Source: Spisula solida
Taxonomy: Eukaryota > Mollusca > Bivalvia > Venerida > Mactridae
Assembly (NCBI GenBank): GCA_947247005.1
Contig: OX365955.1
Location: forward strand, 2,986,001 to 3,050,000
Direction of reading: 5' to 3'
DNA length: 64,000 bases
The translations under genes were made by a program, and so were the position numbers. The number at the start of each line of letters is the position of its first letter. The stretch's first letter is position 1. The notes beneath the pieces were generated by a model that saw only the letters and a list, made by a program, of their open reading frames with translations, was not told where the DNA came from and ran no database searches. This document shows, one piece after another, positions 10,978 to 21,823 of this stretch.

Positions 10978-12309
10978 CGACACGGATGCCCCTGCTTTCG
11001 TTATGTCAGTAAAGACAAATCATTGCCATACACAATAAAAAAACTATAAGTATGAACTTGATGCTAGGTCTTGTGCATGACAAATCCGTCTCATTATGGT
11101 TAACATTTATGCCAAGTGATTTGAAAATCCCTTTATGAATGGTAGAGTAATGGAACAGATGCAAAATAAACCCCGTTTATTGTCTGACAGCTGTGACCTT
11201 GACCTTGGAACTAGGTCTTGGGCATGATACATTGTGTCATTGTCATTTCTGCAAAGTTTTTTCAAAATCCCTTGGTGACTGGAAAATTCTTCATGCTGAT
11301 CACTGCTATGAAGTTTCATTAAAATCGGACCAAGGGTATAGGAGATGTAGAGCTGACAAGACACCGTCAGATGGCAGGCACTGAAAGGGTTGTAATTGTG
11401 TCAAAATGCATCTATATGGACGCACAAAACGTTCTGATATACACGCGCTGCACGATATGAAGTGAAAAACGTAAGTACATGTAGTGTACAAAACTCGCAT
11501 ATAGGCCTATACAATTACAAGCACAGTATAAATCACTGAAACATTATTATGTGACCATTCTAAATAGACATTTTCTGCACACACCCATTCGCACTATCTA
11601 TAATTAGTTAATCACCCACCTCAGACATGTTTCAATTATACAACATAATTAATGTACTATACAGCGTAATTAACTGTCAATACCGGGATTTTCTATTGAT
11701 ACCGGACAACACTGTAGGATACCGTCGTTAAGTAGTCACTTAGCTTGGTTCCCGATTCATTCGGTAACAGTTATAGGTGGACCAGCAACCAGAATCAATA
11801 AGTGCTATTTATAGTACAGACTTAATAGACTAAACCTTTTTACTGTATAAATTTCAGCAATTTATTTTCGTTATCTGTAATTGATAAATAAGAAAATTCA
11901 TATGAAACCCTATATTATTGTTTTCACGCGAAAATATATGAGTACATCATTTGTAAACGAATAAAACTACCGATCAGTTAAGAAGTTTTGAAGAAAAGAA
12001 AAATACACACCTCAGCAAGTCTACGGTCAAAGGGATCAGCAATTATTATTAAAACAGAAATTTATGTTTTATTTTAATTACGAACATTTTCAATCCAAAA
12101 AATGTAAATAGGGTGGGATCAATAAGCATTGAAATAGGTTTATATAATATATAGTCATCAATTAAAAGCTGCAATATTCACGCAAACAAATTTATTCATT
12201 GTATTAACTAGCAGTAACTTGTCCTTTAACCTCCATGAGAGAAATTCACATTGTATTCCAAGAAGGAAGCCGTTTATCGCGTAATTACGTTATTATGACA
12301 TTGCAGAGG
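10978..12309. other. DIRS inter-domain region with mollusc-type dispersed repeat
   Basis: From 10978 to about 11040 the sequence is probably still DIRS. From about 11060 to 11395 it holds the 'actaggtcttgtgcatgac' and 'gtgaccttgaccttggaac' repeat, whose two halves are themselves similar. The rest, 11396-12309, is AT-rich with no gene seen. The ORFs at 11107-11364, 11193-11384 and 11306-11500 overlap one another on opposite strands and are not supported. Confidence 0.55.
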
Positions 12310-13124
12310 CAGCTTATTTAATGGAGGGATATACGGATGGCTTTACACTTCAGTACTCGGGACCTAGAATAGCCCGCGATTCTAAAAATCTTAGACCTGC
12401 CTCGGGTAATCCTGAAATAGTTTTACAACAAATAAATAAATAAATAAATTTCAAAAGGTCGAGTCGCGGGTCCTTTTACGGATCGTCCGTTCAGCAACTT
12501 AATAGTATCACCTATAGGGCTGGTCCCCAAAAAGGCTTCAGGGGAATACAGAATGATTCACCATCTGTCTCACCCCCGGGGGAATCTATCAATGATTTCA
12601 TAGACCCGAAAATATGCTCGGTTCAATATACCAGCTTTGATTCAGCGGTACAACTAATACAAGACTTGGGTTAAGGCTGTCAGCTTTTCAAGGTTGATAT
12701 TAAAAGTGCATTTAGACTTATCCCAATAAAGCCCGCAGATTTTCATTTACTGTGTTTCAAATTCGAAGAAAAATTCTACTTTGATAAGGCCCTTCCGTTT
12801 GGTGCTTCAATAAGTTGCATTACATTCGAGCGATTTTCGCGTTTTCTAGAACATTGTGTAACACCAAAATATTTAGACGACTTTTTAGGAGGCGACCAAT
12901 CAAGGCAATCATCAGAACAATGTTCGTTAGCTTTACAAATATTCAGGGACACTATGTTAGAACTTAATGTACCGCTGGCAGATGAAAAGACAGAAGGTCC
13001 TACACCAAAACTAGTCTTTTTAGGGCTCGAACTTGATTCTCATGAGATGGTGGTTCGTTTACCAAAAGCCAAAATAGAGGAGATTATCTCCAAAAATAAG
13101 GAAATGTTAAGCAAACCGAATTAA
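12310..13124 (+). pseudogene. DIRS reverse transcriptase, frameshifted
   Basis: Conceptual frames give the DIRS RT blocks in order: 'EYRMIHHLSHPRG' near 12545, 'DIKSAFRLIPIKPADF' near 12700, 'KALPFGASIS' near 12785, the catalytic box Y-L-D-D-F near 12870, and 'EKTEGPTPKLVFLGLELDS' near 12985-13040. There is a stop created by an AAATA microsatellite near 12430-12450, a frame change between 12590 and 12690, and another near 13110. The YLDD motif is kept. The order RT, RNase H, tyrosine recombinase is diagnostic of DIRS-like elements. Confidence 0.87.
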
Positions 13125-13300
13125 CTTTAAGGCAGGTACAGTCCTTAATAGGTTCATTGAATTTCTGTTGTAGAGCCATAGTCTAGGGCCGACCGTTTAC
13201 TAGTATTCGGCGTTTAATAAACGCAACGTGTGGTCTGTCGAAAGCTCATCATCGATTTCGAGTAAACCAAGACATTAGATTATATCTACAAATGTAGTTA

Positions 13301-13843
13301 ATGTTTTTCGAAAAACACAATGGTATATCTGTATTTAACGATAGGTTCTGGGTAACAAATGAGGAGGTAGAGCTTTATACCGACAGCGAGGGTGGTGAAG
13401 GTTTAGGGTTTGGGGCTTATTTTCAAGGTCACTGGTGCGCGGCTAAATCGCCGAATCGGTGGAGGGAAAGCGGGATAACCTCAGACATCACCGTATTGGA
13501 GTTGTTTCCCATAGTAGTTGCTCTTTTTATATGGGGTCCGTTCCTCCAGAACAAAAAGATCATGTTTAACTGTGATAACTCAGCAGTAGTTCACATTATT
13601 AACAAGCTTACCTCAAAGTTCTCAAGGGTAATGAGATTAGTAAGGGAATTAACGTTGAGAAGTTTAAAGATGAATATAGTAATCAAAGCTGAACATGTCG
13701 AGGGTCGTCTGAATTCCATTTGCGACTCTTTATCACGGTTTCAGATAACGAAATTCAGGGAACTCGCACCAGAGGCCGACACTACTCCTTACCAAGTACC
13801 AGTCTATCTATGGAACATCTTCAAACTAGAGCTAATCATCTAA
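13301..13843 (+). CDS. DIRS RNase H domain
   Basis: The 180-residue open segment holds an RNase H fold signature of DIRS type: 'LYTDSEGGEGLGFGAYF' (first Asp), 'TVLELFPI' (Glu), 'FNCDNSAVV' (second Asp) and 'ICDSLSRF' (last Asp). It would degrade the RNA strand of the RNA:DNA hybrid during reverse transcription. The connection to RT upstream passes through a stop near 13185 and a frame change, so this is a fragment of a dead pol. The ATG used is internal, not a real start. Confidence 0.85.
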   Translation: MFFEKHNGISVFNDRFWVTNEEVELYTDSEGGEGLGFGAYFQGHWCAAKSPNRWRESGITSDITVLELFPIVVALFIWGPFLQNKKIMFNCDNSAVVHIINKLTSKFSRVMRLVRELTLRSLKMNIVIKAEHVEGRLNSICDSLSRFQITKFRELAPEADTTPYQVPVYLWNIFKLELII

Positions 13844-14571
13844 TATTATGTGGAATATCTGCCAATTCAAAAGCTACTTACTTAACAGCTTGTAACGTTT
13901 TCGGTTAATTTAGAGCGCAGTACTCATTACCAAACAAATGGCCTGCTCCACAAAAGCACTTGATATTATTCATATCTTACTGCTTTGAAAAAGGAATGTC
14001 GCCTAATTCGATCACTACTTACATATCAGGCATAAACTATCAACACAAGATCCACGGTTACTATGATATTAATAGTGTGTTCTGCATAAAGAAAATAATC
14101 TAAGGTTGTCATCGAAACAGAATTACAAAAGATAACAGGGCCCCTATAACAAGGCCCGTGTTAAAGTCAATTTGTGACGTCTTAGACTCGGTATGCTACA
14201 ATATATACGAGCCAAAGTTGTTCTCAGTACTTTTTTGCCTTTCATACTTTGGTCTATTCCGTGTAAGCGAGCTCGTTGCCCCATCGCTGATAGAGTCAGG
14301 GAACCAAGTCAATTCTTTAGATGCGAGTTTTACCGAGGGACAGAGTACGTTGATAATCCAATTAAAAAAGTCTAAGACACGTCAGAGGGGTCCCCCTGTA
14401 ATAATCAAACTTCCAAGAGAAAATACGCAATTATGTCCGGTTCAGACAACCCTTGAGTTCATAGCTAGGAGTGTAAATGGCCCATTCTTTTGCCATCAAA
14501 ACGGTTCTCCCGTTCTTTATAGGAGATACTTAAATCTGTGGATAAATAAAGAAATTATTATCATAAAATAA
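13844..14571 (+). pseudogene. DIRS tyrosine recombinase, N-terminal half only
   Basis: Frames after RNase H give 'ANSKATYLTACNVF' and 'FISYCFEKGMSPNSITTYISGI', the SAM-like core-binding part, with stops near 13907 and 14101. The ORF 14158-14571 gives the start of the catalytic domain, including 'YFGLFRVSELV' with the first catalytic Arg and 'IIQLKKSKTRQRG' with a Lys-rich strand. The sequence breaks off at about 14570, so the H-x-x-R and the nucleophilic Tyr are missing. Integration could not be catalysed by this copy. Confidence 0.83.
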
Positions 14572-15094
14572 ACATTTAATTCAGATAATAAATGAAAATT
14601 TAATAAAATTAGTGCAATTTCATACTAAGAAATAACATTTGAGTTATATATTCAAACAAGTTCAACATCTATCAGAACTATCCCCCACAGATCACTGAAT
14701 GTTATGAACTCAAAATACATGACTAGGCACGTGAAGTTACATTCAAATCAGACCAATAGATATAAGGAGAAAAGCGTGGAAAAACTTTGTGACGCGAATA
14801 CTCAGTATTTCTCTAACTATAATTGGAAAGCATAAAAATACTGTAAAATAATTCATTTTTAAATGTATTCAATTTCGCGGTAATTGGCAAAATGGTAATT
14901 ATCTGGTTGTATTTTTGCCGTCTAGTTGCAAAATGACCAAAAGTAAATTTGTAGCGAATATTTATGATTCTACAGTATTCGCTTATATTCAGCTGAACGG
15001 TCATAGTATTCCTTTATGAGACTATGGTCATGTCCTCCCCATGTGGAAAAAGAGTCATTTGTTTGTCATTCTTGTGGAAGAGGACTATACTTTT
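14572..15094. other. Non-coding AT-rich spacer
   Basis: Nothing recognised. The ORF at 14813-15004 on the minus strand has no similarity that can be seen. Confidence 0.5.
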
Positions 15095-17530
15095 AACTAC
15101 TGGGTTAAGTAGAGCCCACGCCAACTGGATTAAGAAGAACCCCCCCTACTGGGTTTAGTAGAGCCCCCCACCTACTGGGTCTAGTAGGCCCCTGTCTACT
15201 GGGTAAAGTAGAACCCTGCCTACTGGGCTTAGTAGAGCCCCCACCTACTGGATTAAGTAGAGCCCCCTGCATACTGGGTTTATTAAGCCCCCTCCTACTG
15301 TGTTAAGTAGAGCCCCCAACAACTGGGTCAAGTAGGCCCCTGCCTGCTGTGTTAAGTAGAGTCCCCACCTACTTGGTTTAGTAGGCCCCCACCTACTTTG
15401 TTAAGTAGGCCCTGCCTACTTGGTTTAGTAGGCCCCTGCCTCAGGTATTAAGTAGAGTCCCCGCAAACTGAAATAAGTAGAGCCCCCCCCGCCTACTGGG
15501 TTTAGTAGAGCCCCCACCTACTGGGTTTAGTAGTGCCCCCCGCCTACTGGGTTTAGTAGAGCCCCCACCTATTGGGTTTAGTAGTGCCCCCCGCCTACTG
15601 GGTTTAGTAAAGCCCCACCTACTCTGTTAAGTTAGTCCCTGCCTACTGGGTTTAGTAGAGCCCCCAACTACTGGGTTTAGTAGAGCCCCACCTACTCTGT
15701 TAAGTTAGTCCCTGCCTACTGGGTTTAGTAGAGCCCCCAACTACTGGGTTTAGTAAAGCCCCCACCTACTGTGTTAAGTTGAGCCCCCACCTACTGGGTT
15801 TAGTAGAGCCCCCGCCTACTGGGTTTAGTAGAACCCCCACCTACTATGTTAAGTTAGCCCCCATCTACTCTGTTAAGTTAGCCCCCGCCTTCTGGGTTTA
15901 GTAGAGCCACCCGACTACTGGGTTTAGTAGAACCCCCGCCTACTGTGTTAAGCAGGGCCCCCTACTACTGGGTATAGTAGAGCCCCATCTACTGGGTTAA
16001 GTAGAGCACCCCCTACTGGGTTTAGTAGAGTCCCCGCCTACTGGATTAAATAGAGCCCCTGCCTACTGGGTTGAGAAAAGCCCCCGCCAACTGTGTTTAG
16101 TAGAGCCCCCGCCTACTGGGTTAAGTAGAGCCCCACCTACTGGGTTAAGTAGAGCCCCCTGCCTACTGGGTTGAGAAAAGCCCCGCCTACTGGGTTTAGT
16201 AGAGCCCCCAACTACTGGGTTTAGTAAAGCTCCCGCCTACTTTGTTTAGTAGAGCCCCCACCTACTGGGTTTAGTAGAGCCCCCGCCTACTGGGTTTAGT
16301 AGAGCCCCCACCTACTCTGTTAAGTTAGCCCCTGCCTACTGGGTTTAGTAGAGCCCCCAACTACTGGGTTTAGTAAAGCCCCCACCTACTATTTTAAGTT
16401 AGCCCCCGCCTACTGGGTTTAGTAGAGCCCCCCGCCTACTGGGTTTAGTAGAGCCCCCGCCTACTGTGTTAAGCAGAGCCCCCAACTACTGGGTATAGTA
16501 AAGCCCTCACCTACTGGGTTAAGTAGAGCCCCGCCTACTGGGATTAGTAGAGCCCCCACCTACTGTGTTAAGTAGGCACCCACCTACTTGGTTAAGTAGA
16601 GCCCCTGCCTACTGGGCTTAGTAGAGCCCCCACATACTGGATTAAGTAGAGCCTCCTGCATACTGGGTTTAGTAAATCCCCCTCCTACTGTGTTAAGTAG
16701 AGCCCCCAACTACTGGGTCAAGTAGGCTCCTGCCTACTGTGTTAAGTAGAGCCCCCCGCCTACTGGATTTAGTAGAGCCCCATCAACTGGGTTTAGTAGA
16801 GCCCCCCGCCTACTTGATTTAGTAGAGCCCCATCAACTGGGTTAAGTAGAGCACCCCCTCCTGGGTTTTGTAGAGTACCCGCCTACTGGATTAAGTAGAG
16901 CCCCTGCCTACTGGGTTGAGAAAATCCCCCGCCAACTGTGTTTAGTAGAGCCCCCGCCTACTGGGTTAAGTAGAGCCCCATCTACTGGGTTAAGTAGAGC
17001 CCCCTGCCTACTGGGTTGAGAAAAGCCCCCGCCAACTGTGTTTAGTAGAGCCCCAACTACTGGGTTTAGTAAAGCCCCCGCCTAGTGTGTTAAGTAGAGC
17101 CCCCGCCTACTGGGTTAAGTAGAGCCCCCACCTACTGGGTTTAGTAGAGCCCCCCGCCTACTGGGTTTAGTAGAGCCCCCACCTACTCTGTTAAGTTAGC
17201 CCCCACCTACTCTGTTAAGTTAGCCCCCGCCTACTGGGTTTAGTAGAGCCCCCCGCCTACTGGGTTTAGTAGAGCCCCCGCCTACTGTGTTAAGCAGAGC
17301 CCCCAACTACTGGGTATAGTAAAGCCCCCACCTACTGGGTTAAGTAGAGCCCCCCTACTGGGATTAGTAGAGCCCCCACCTACTGTGTTAAGTAGGCCCC
17401 CACCTACTTGGTTTAGTAGAGCCCCCTCTACTGGGTTAAGTAGAGCCCCCATCTACTTGGTTTAGTGGAGTCCCCGCATACTGGATTAAGTAGAGCACCC
17501 CACCTACTGGGTTTAGTAGGGCCCGCCTAC
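15095..17530. repeat. 25-bp minisatellite, about 100 copies
   Basis: The unit is about 25 bp, with variants of 22-26, built around CTACTGGGTTTAGTAG followed by AGCCCCC. Each unit can fold on itself (CTACT / AGTAG stem with a GGGTTT loop), and its minus strand carries a G4-G6 run. Segments repeat at longer distances: the 'ctgggttgagaaaa' group at about 16067/16165 recurs at 16913/17013, and about 15218-15362 resembles 16607-16750. No ORF extends through it. Confidence 0.95.
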
Positions 17531-19320
17531 TTTTGAACATAAATATCATGGTATAATAATATTAGTTATACAAAATAATAATAATAATAGCGGATAACTC
17601 TATAATAGTACAATCACATGGAATGCAGGAGAAGAAGATGTACAATAAAGAATCACAATAGTAAGATAACTTACATTGTTTTTTGTGGGAGATAAAAACT
17701 CCATATCACAATATTACTATAATACTATAAAAAGCTACCGTACAATGTTGGAAACATGACAGTATATATCAACATTGTGCACAATTATTATCTCTGTTGT
17801 CTGATTTTCATGATGTGTTTATGATTTCCACTTGCAAAATGAATATGGTATATGGCAATATCCTCCATCATTAAGGTTAAAATGTTCATCAGAACTAAGT
17901 AGTTTCAGGACAACCTTCAATGTTGTAAACTTTAGGTGCATTTCAATAGTGCTGTCCTGTCCAGAAATACCCGTTAGGGGTTGAACACTTGTTAAAATTC
18001 ATAGCGTTTGTTTTCACAACTTGTCTTATTCATTTACCTGCTGGATTTCTTTTGCCCATCAGCAATTATATGTCTCTTTGGGTAAAGCTTAAGCGCCAGT
18101 CCATACGTGCTTACCCTATTCAGTTGGATTACATCACATGTATTAGGATTGATTTCTTTAACTATGCTCATTTTTAAAATGTCCAAATTTTGAATATTTA
18201 AAATTAAACGTCCCAAGTTCACAGCGTATAAACCAAAGCACGACTTATTGGGATACTATACAATTCTTGTTAGTAAAACATATGTGATTTCCGATCAGTG
18301 TATGACTTATTGCAAGACTATACAATTCAACATGTATGCCTTTTTGCGATTACTGGACGTTGACTCGTTTATACACTGGAGTTTCTACTACAGTATGTCC
18401 GACTTTTAGCTGCACTGCCCAAGATTTGGCATTTCATTTGTTGATAACATTTCTGTCTTTGTCGGGATCGTTTTGACATCGTTTCAATGTATACGAAATT
18501 CGGAGATAATGATGCGAATAGTCAACAGGATTCCTGCTCCATACACTGACGTACAGCTGCATGTCAAGTTCGATTCAACGAATTCTGTCCAGCTTTATAC
18601 GGATTGACCCTATATGAATCGTTCTTCATTACGAATACCAGTTTCGTGGAATAGATCTCCAACAGCTGTCTTGCTGTTCTATCAAACAATATACAAATAG
18701 AAAAAAGCAGTTATCATCTTATTGTATCAATTACCAAAATATACCATCACAGGATTGACTTTCAACAAGGTTGAACTTATAATATCATAATGTTGTGGTT
18801 CTGTATGATTTAAATTGATTGATTTATTGATTGATTCATTTAAATTGCTTGGGAGGGTAGGGTTGGGGTTGGGGTTGGGGTTGGGTTGATTGAAACCTGG
18901 TCGGCTAATTAGGAATTAATATTTGATTCTTGAATTTTGAATTGTGGATGTGTAGTAATGTTTAAATGATCATAAAACAAATATCTAGCGAATATATAAT
19001 CCGTAATATTTACAGTTCACATCAATAGGTATTAAATTATTCAAGCAAATAACTTTTATTCAAGCCAAATACCTTTTATTCACTCGTTTCATGTTTACAT
19101 AGAAAATTGAGGTGACAAAATGTAACTGTTTTACTTCACTTCACAAGTGCAACTACCTGATATGTGAAATTAAGTGTCACCTTTGTGCAGGTCCATTAAT
19201 TAAAAAACAGTCATGTGATAAAAATATTTTGAAATCATCTATTACTTCCATTTCAGCTGTATATGCTTAAGCTGAATAAACTATTTATTCGGTTCTGCTC
19301 ATTAAAACTAAGGGTCACTT
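17531..19320. other. Non-coding AT-rich spacer
   Basis: No gene recognised. A short (GGGTT) run lies at about 18850-18896. The ORFs at 17989-18177 and 18034-18222 overlap on opposite strands and show no domain. Confidence 0.5.
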
Positions 19321-19905
19321 TATGAATAGAATAGAATATAGTTTATTTGCATATTCAGTCCTGAAAAGGACTTTTTACAAAGCAACATTAATACAATTAC
19401 ATAAATAGCATGGTGATATATGACGGGAAAATATGCGATATGATATTATACCAAATTAGAAAAAATCTTTTATATATGTAACCGAGGTATATATGTATGA
19501 GACGAATTTAGGCCCGGGTTCGGGAGAGACGGTATTTTTTTTTTTAGAAAATTTATAGTTTATGTACTGATATTATATGTTAAGCACAACCGCTCTTATT
19601 ATCCGAGAGATTGTACATTACATACAATATAATTGTACAAAGAAACATAGTTTATGAAATACAAATGTATAGTGTTTCCATTATAAAGTTTACCTTGTCG
19701 AAACGAAATACAAGGCATACTTAATGGTGTAAGGTTACATTTATAAATGATTTAAATAACATATTTGAAATAAAAATGCAATACATGTATTAATGCACAT
19801 GACAAAATAACTATAAAATAAATGATAATCGACAAATGACAATAAACAAACATTTAAGATACGGTATATGTACATGTTCAACGTGTTAATGATCTATCAA
19901 TACAA

Positions 19906-20820
19906 TTACGATAACATGGCATGAAGTTGTCTTCTTTCGATGAAAGCATGGTGAATAAAAGTGGCAAGGTTTCTAATATCAGATACATTTTCACTAGTAA
20001 TTAATTGTATAAATTTAAACACATTTGGATGTCTCCAATAATAAGGTTTAAGTAATTTTTCACGAATCTCTGAATAAATTGGACATTGAATGATAAAATG
20101 ATATTCGTCCTCTAACAAGTTGCATGCAATACATAAACGTTCATTAAAAGGAACCGGTAGGGGTTTTTTCCATCTCCCTGTTTCTACATAGAGCCTATGC
20201 GAAGACATTCTTAATTGTGACATAGATATTCTATACTTTTTAATGTTGATAATCTCAAGATATTTATTGTGAGTAAAGTTAGTGAAGGTTTTAAAGAACA
20301 ACGCCCTTGATGAGTTTTCTAATCTTGAATTAAAATCCTGAATCCAGGTATCACGAATCCTCTGTTTCACCAATGCCAGAAAATATTTATCATTGACTAC
20401 GCCTTGGCTTAACCAAGCATCGTGAAAACCAAGTTTAGATAAGAGAAGCTTAACGCTTGAGACACAGTTTACCGTGCGCGGATTTAATTCAATATCATTT
20501 TTAAGTAATACATAAGCTTGTTTAATGTATTTTCTGTCTTGTGCATAGCATATTTTTAACCAATATTTAATTATGTTGTACATTCTAGAAGCTTCCATAT
20601 CATATCTGCCTAGCTCACCATACACAAAGTCGTTTTGTGTCGATAATTTAACACCAAGTAGACGTTTACAGAAATGCAGGTGTGTTTTTTCAACATCAGT
20701 TGCTTTATAAAAACCCCATACTTCGGATGAATAATTTAGAATTGGGCTTATCAATTTATCAAAAAGTTCAAGTGTATGTTTTGGAGATAAATCAGTAAAT
20801 TTATATAGTCGTTTGTTCAT
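19906..20820 (-). CDS. LINE ORF2 C-terminal domain
   Basis: The 304-residue open frame continues the ORF2 polypeptide after the insertion. It starts around 'KFTDLSPKHTLELFDKLISP' and ends with the cysteine/histidine motif C-I-A-C-x8-H-x4-C-P of the LINE terminal domain. The nominal Met is internal. In copy A the same region is contiguous with the upstream RT, which shows that this frame is the natural continuation. It contains no internal stop, so the copy is fairly young apart from the insertion and one frameshift. Confidence 0.88.
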   Translation of the reverse strand: MNKRLYKFTDLSPKHTLELFDKLISPILNYSSEVWGFYKATDVEKTHLHFCKRLLGVKLSTQNDFVYGELGRYDMEASRMYNIIKYWLKICYAQDRKYIKQAYVLLKNDIELNPRTVNCVSSVKLLLSKLGFHDAWLSQGVVNDKYFLALVKQRIRDTWIQDFNSRLENSSRALFFKTFTNFTHNKYLEIINIKKYRISMSQLRMSSHRLYVETGRWKKPLPVPFNERLCIACNLLEDEYHFIIQCPIYSEIREKLLKPYYWRHPNVFKFIQLITSENVSDIRNLATFIHHAFIERRQLHAMLS

Positions 20821-20825
20821 TTCAA

Positions 20826-21797
20826 TAAAAGCTCCGCGAGTCGCAAGTGTCGCCTGACGAAATGCAAATTTGTCATGGAAAACTATCCAGTATTGGGCTA
20901 CATATCAGACTCACAAGAGCTCTCTAGTCATCTGAACTAAAAACGACAAAGCGATGCTCTGGACAAAAAAATTCCTGATAAAATCAATCTGAAGGGAGTT
21001 ATGATTCTTGCGCACTGCACTTCATGTCACAGCAAAGAAACATGCATTCCTATTTTTGAGTCATTAATAGTTATGGTGACAAAGTTATGCCACGGACAAG
21101 AAATGCTTATAAAATCAATCAAAGGGAAAAAATTGAAAAATGGCACAAGGTAGATTTACGGTTCTTGTGTACTGCACTTGGACTTTTGGTAAGAAACATG
21201 CATACCAAGTTTCAAGTCATTCAACCTCATAGTGACAAAGTTATCCTCCGGACAGGAAATGCTCAAATTAAATCAATCTAAGTGAACTAATTAAAAAACG
21301 ATGCAAGGCACAGTTATGGTTCTTGCGCACTGCATTTCTGCTTATTGCAAGAAACATACATACAAAATCTTGAGTCATTTGAACTTAAGGTGACCAAGTT
21401 ATGCTCCGGACAAGAAATGCTCTAATAAAATCAATCAAAGGGAAATAATTCAAAAACTATGACAAGTAGAGTTATGGTTCTTGCGCACTGCACTCCGGCT
21501 TATTGCAAGAAACATGCCTATCAATTCTTGAGTCATTTAAACGTAAGGTGACAAAGTTATGCTCCGGACAAGAAATGCTCTAATAAAATCAATCAAAGGG
21601 AAATAATTAAAAAATATGACAGGTAGAGTTATGGTTCTTGCGCACTGCACTTCGGCTTATTGCAAGAAACATGCATACAAATTCTTGAGTCATTTGAACT
21701 TAAGGTGACAAAGTTATGCACCGGACAAGCAATTTGTGACGCCGCCGCCGCCGCCGCCGCCAAAGTAACACCTATATGTCGCCTTTTCAAGCGACAC
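20826..21797. mobile_element. ~0.97-kb insertion with ~127-bp internal tandem units and a GCC run
   Basis: It is absent from LINE copy A, where the flanks 'cgtttgttcatttca' and 'aaaattgctttaagagc' are joined. It is made of about six degenerate ~125-130-bp units, each with 'gttatgctccggacaag', 'aaatcaatcaaaggga', 'gttcttgcgcactgcact' and 'gcaagaaacatgcat'. The last three units are the most alike. A (GCC)n run is at 21740-21760. Each end has a short hairpin-forming 'gtcgc...gcgac' motif. No protein. The exact ends fall in an A-run and are uncertain by a few bases. Confidence 0.85.
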
Positions 21798-21823
21798 AAA
21801 AATTGCTTTAAGAGCCTGACCAG

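Noticed and set aside
18850..18896. (GGGTT) run as an internal telomere-like repeat
   Set aside because: Only a few units, and not the TTAGGG repeat expected in molluscs.
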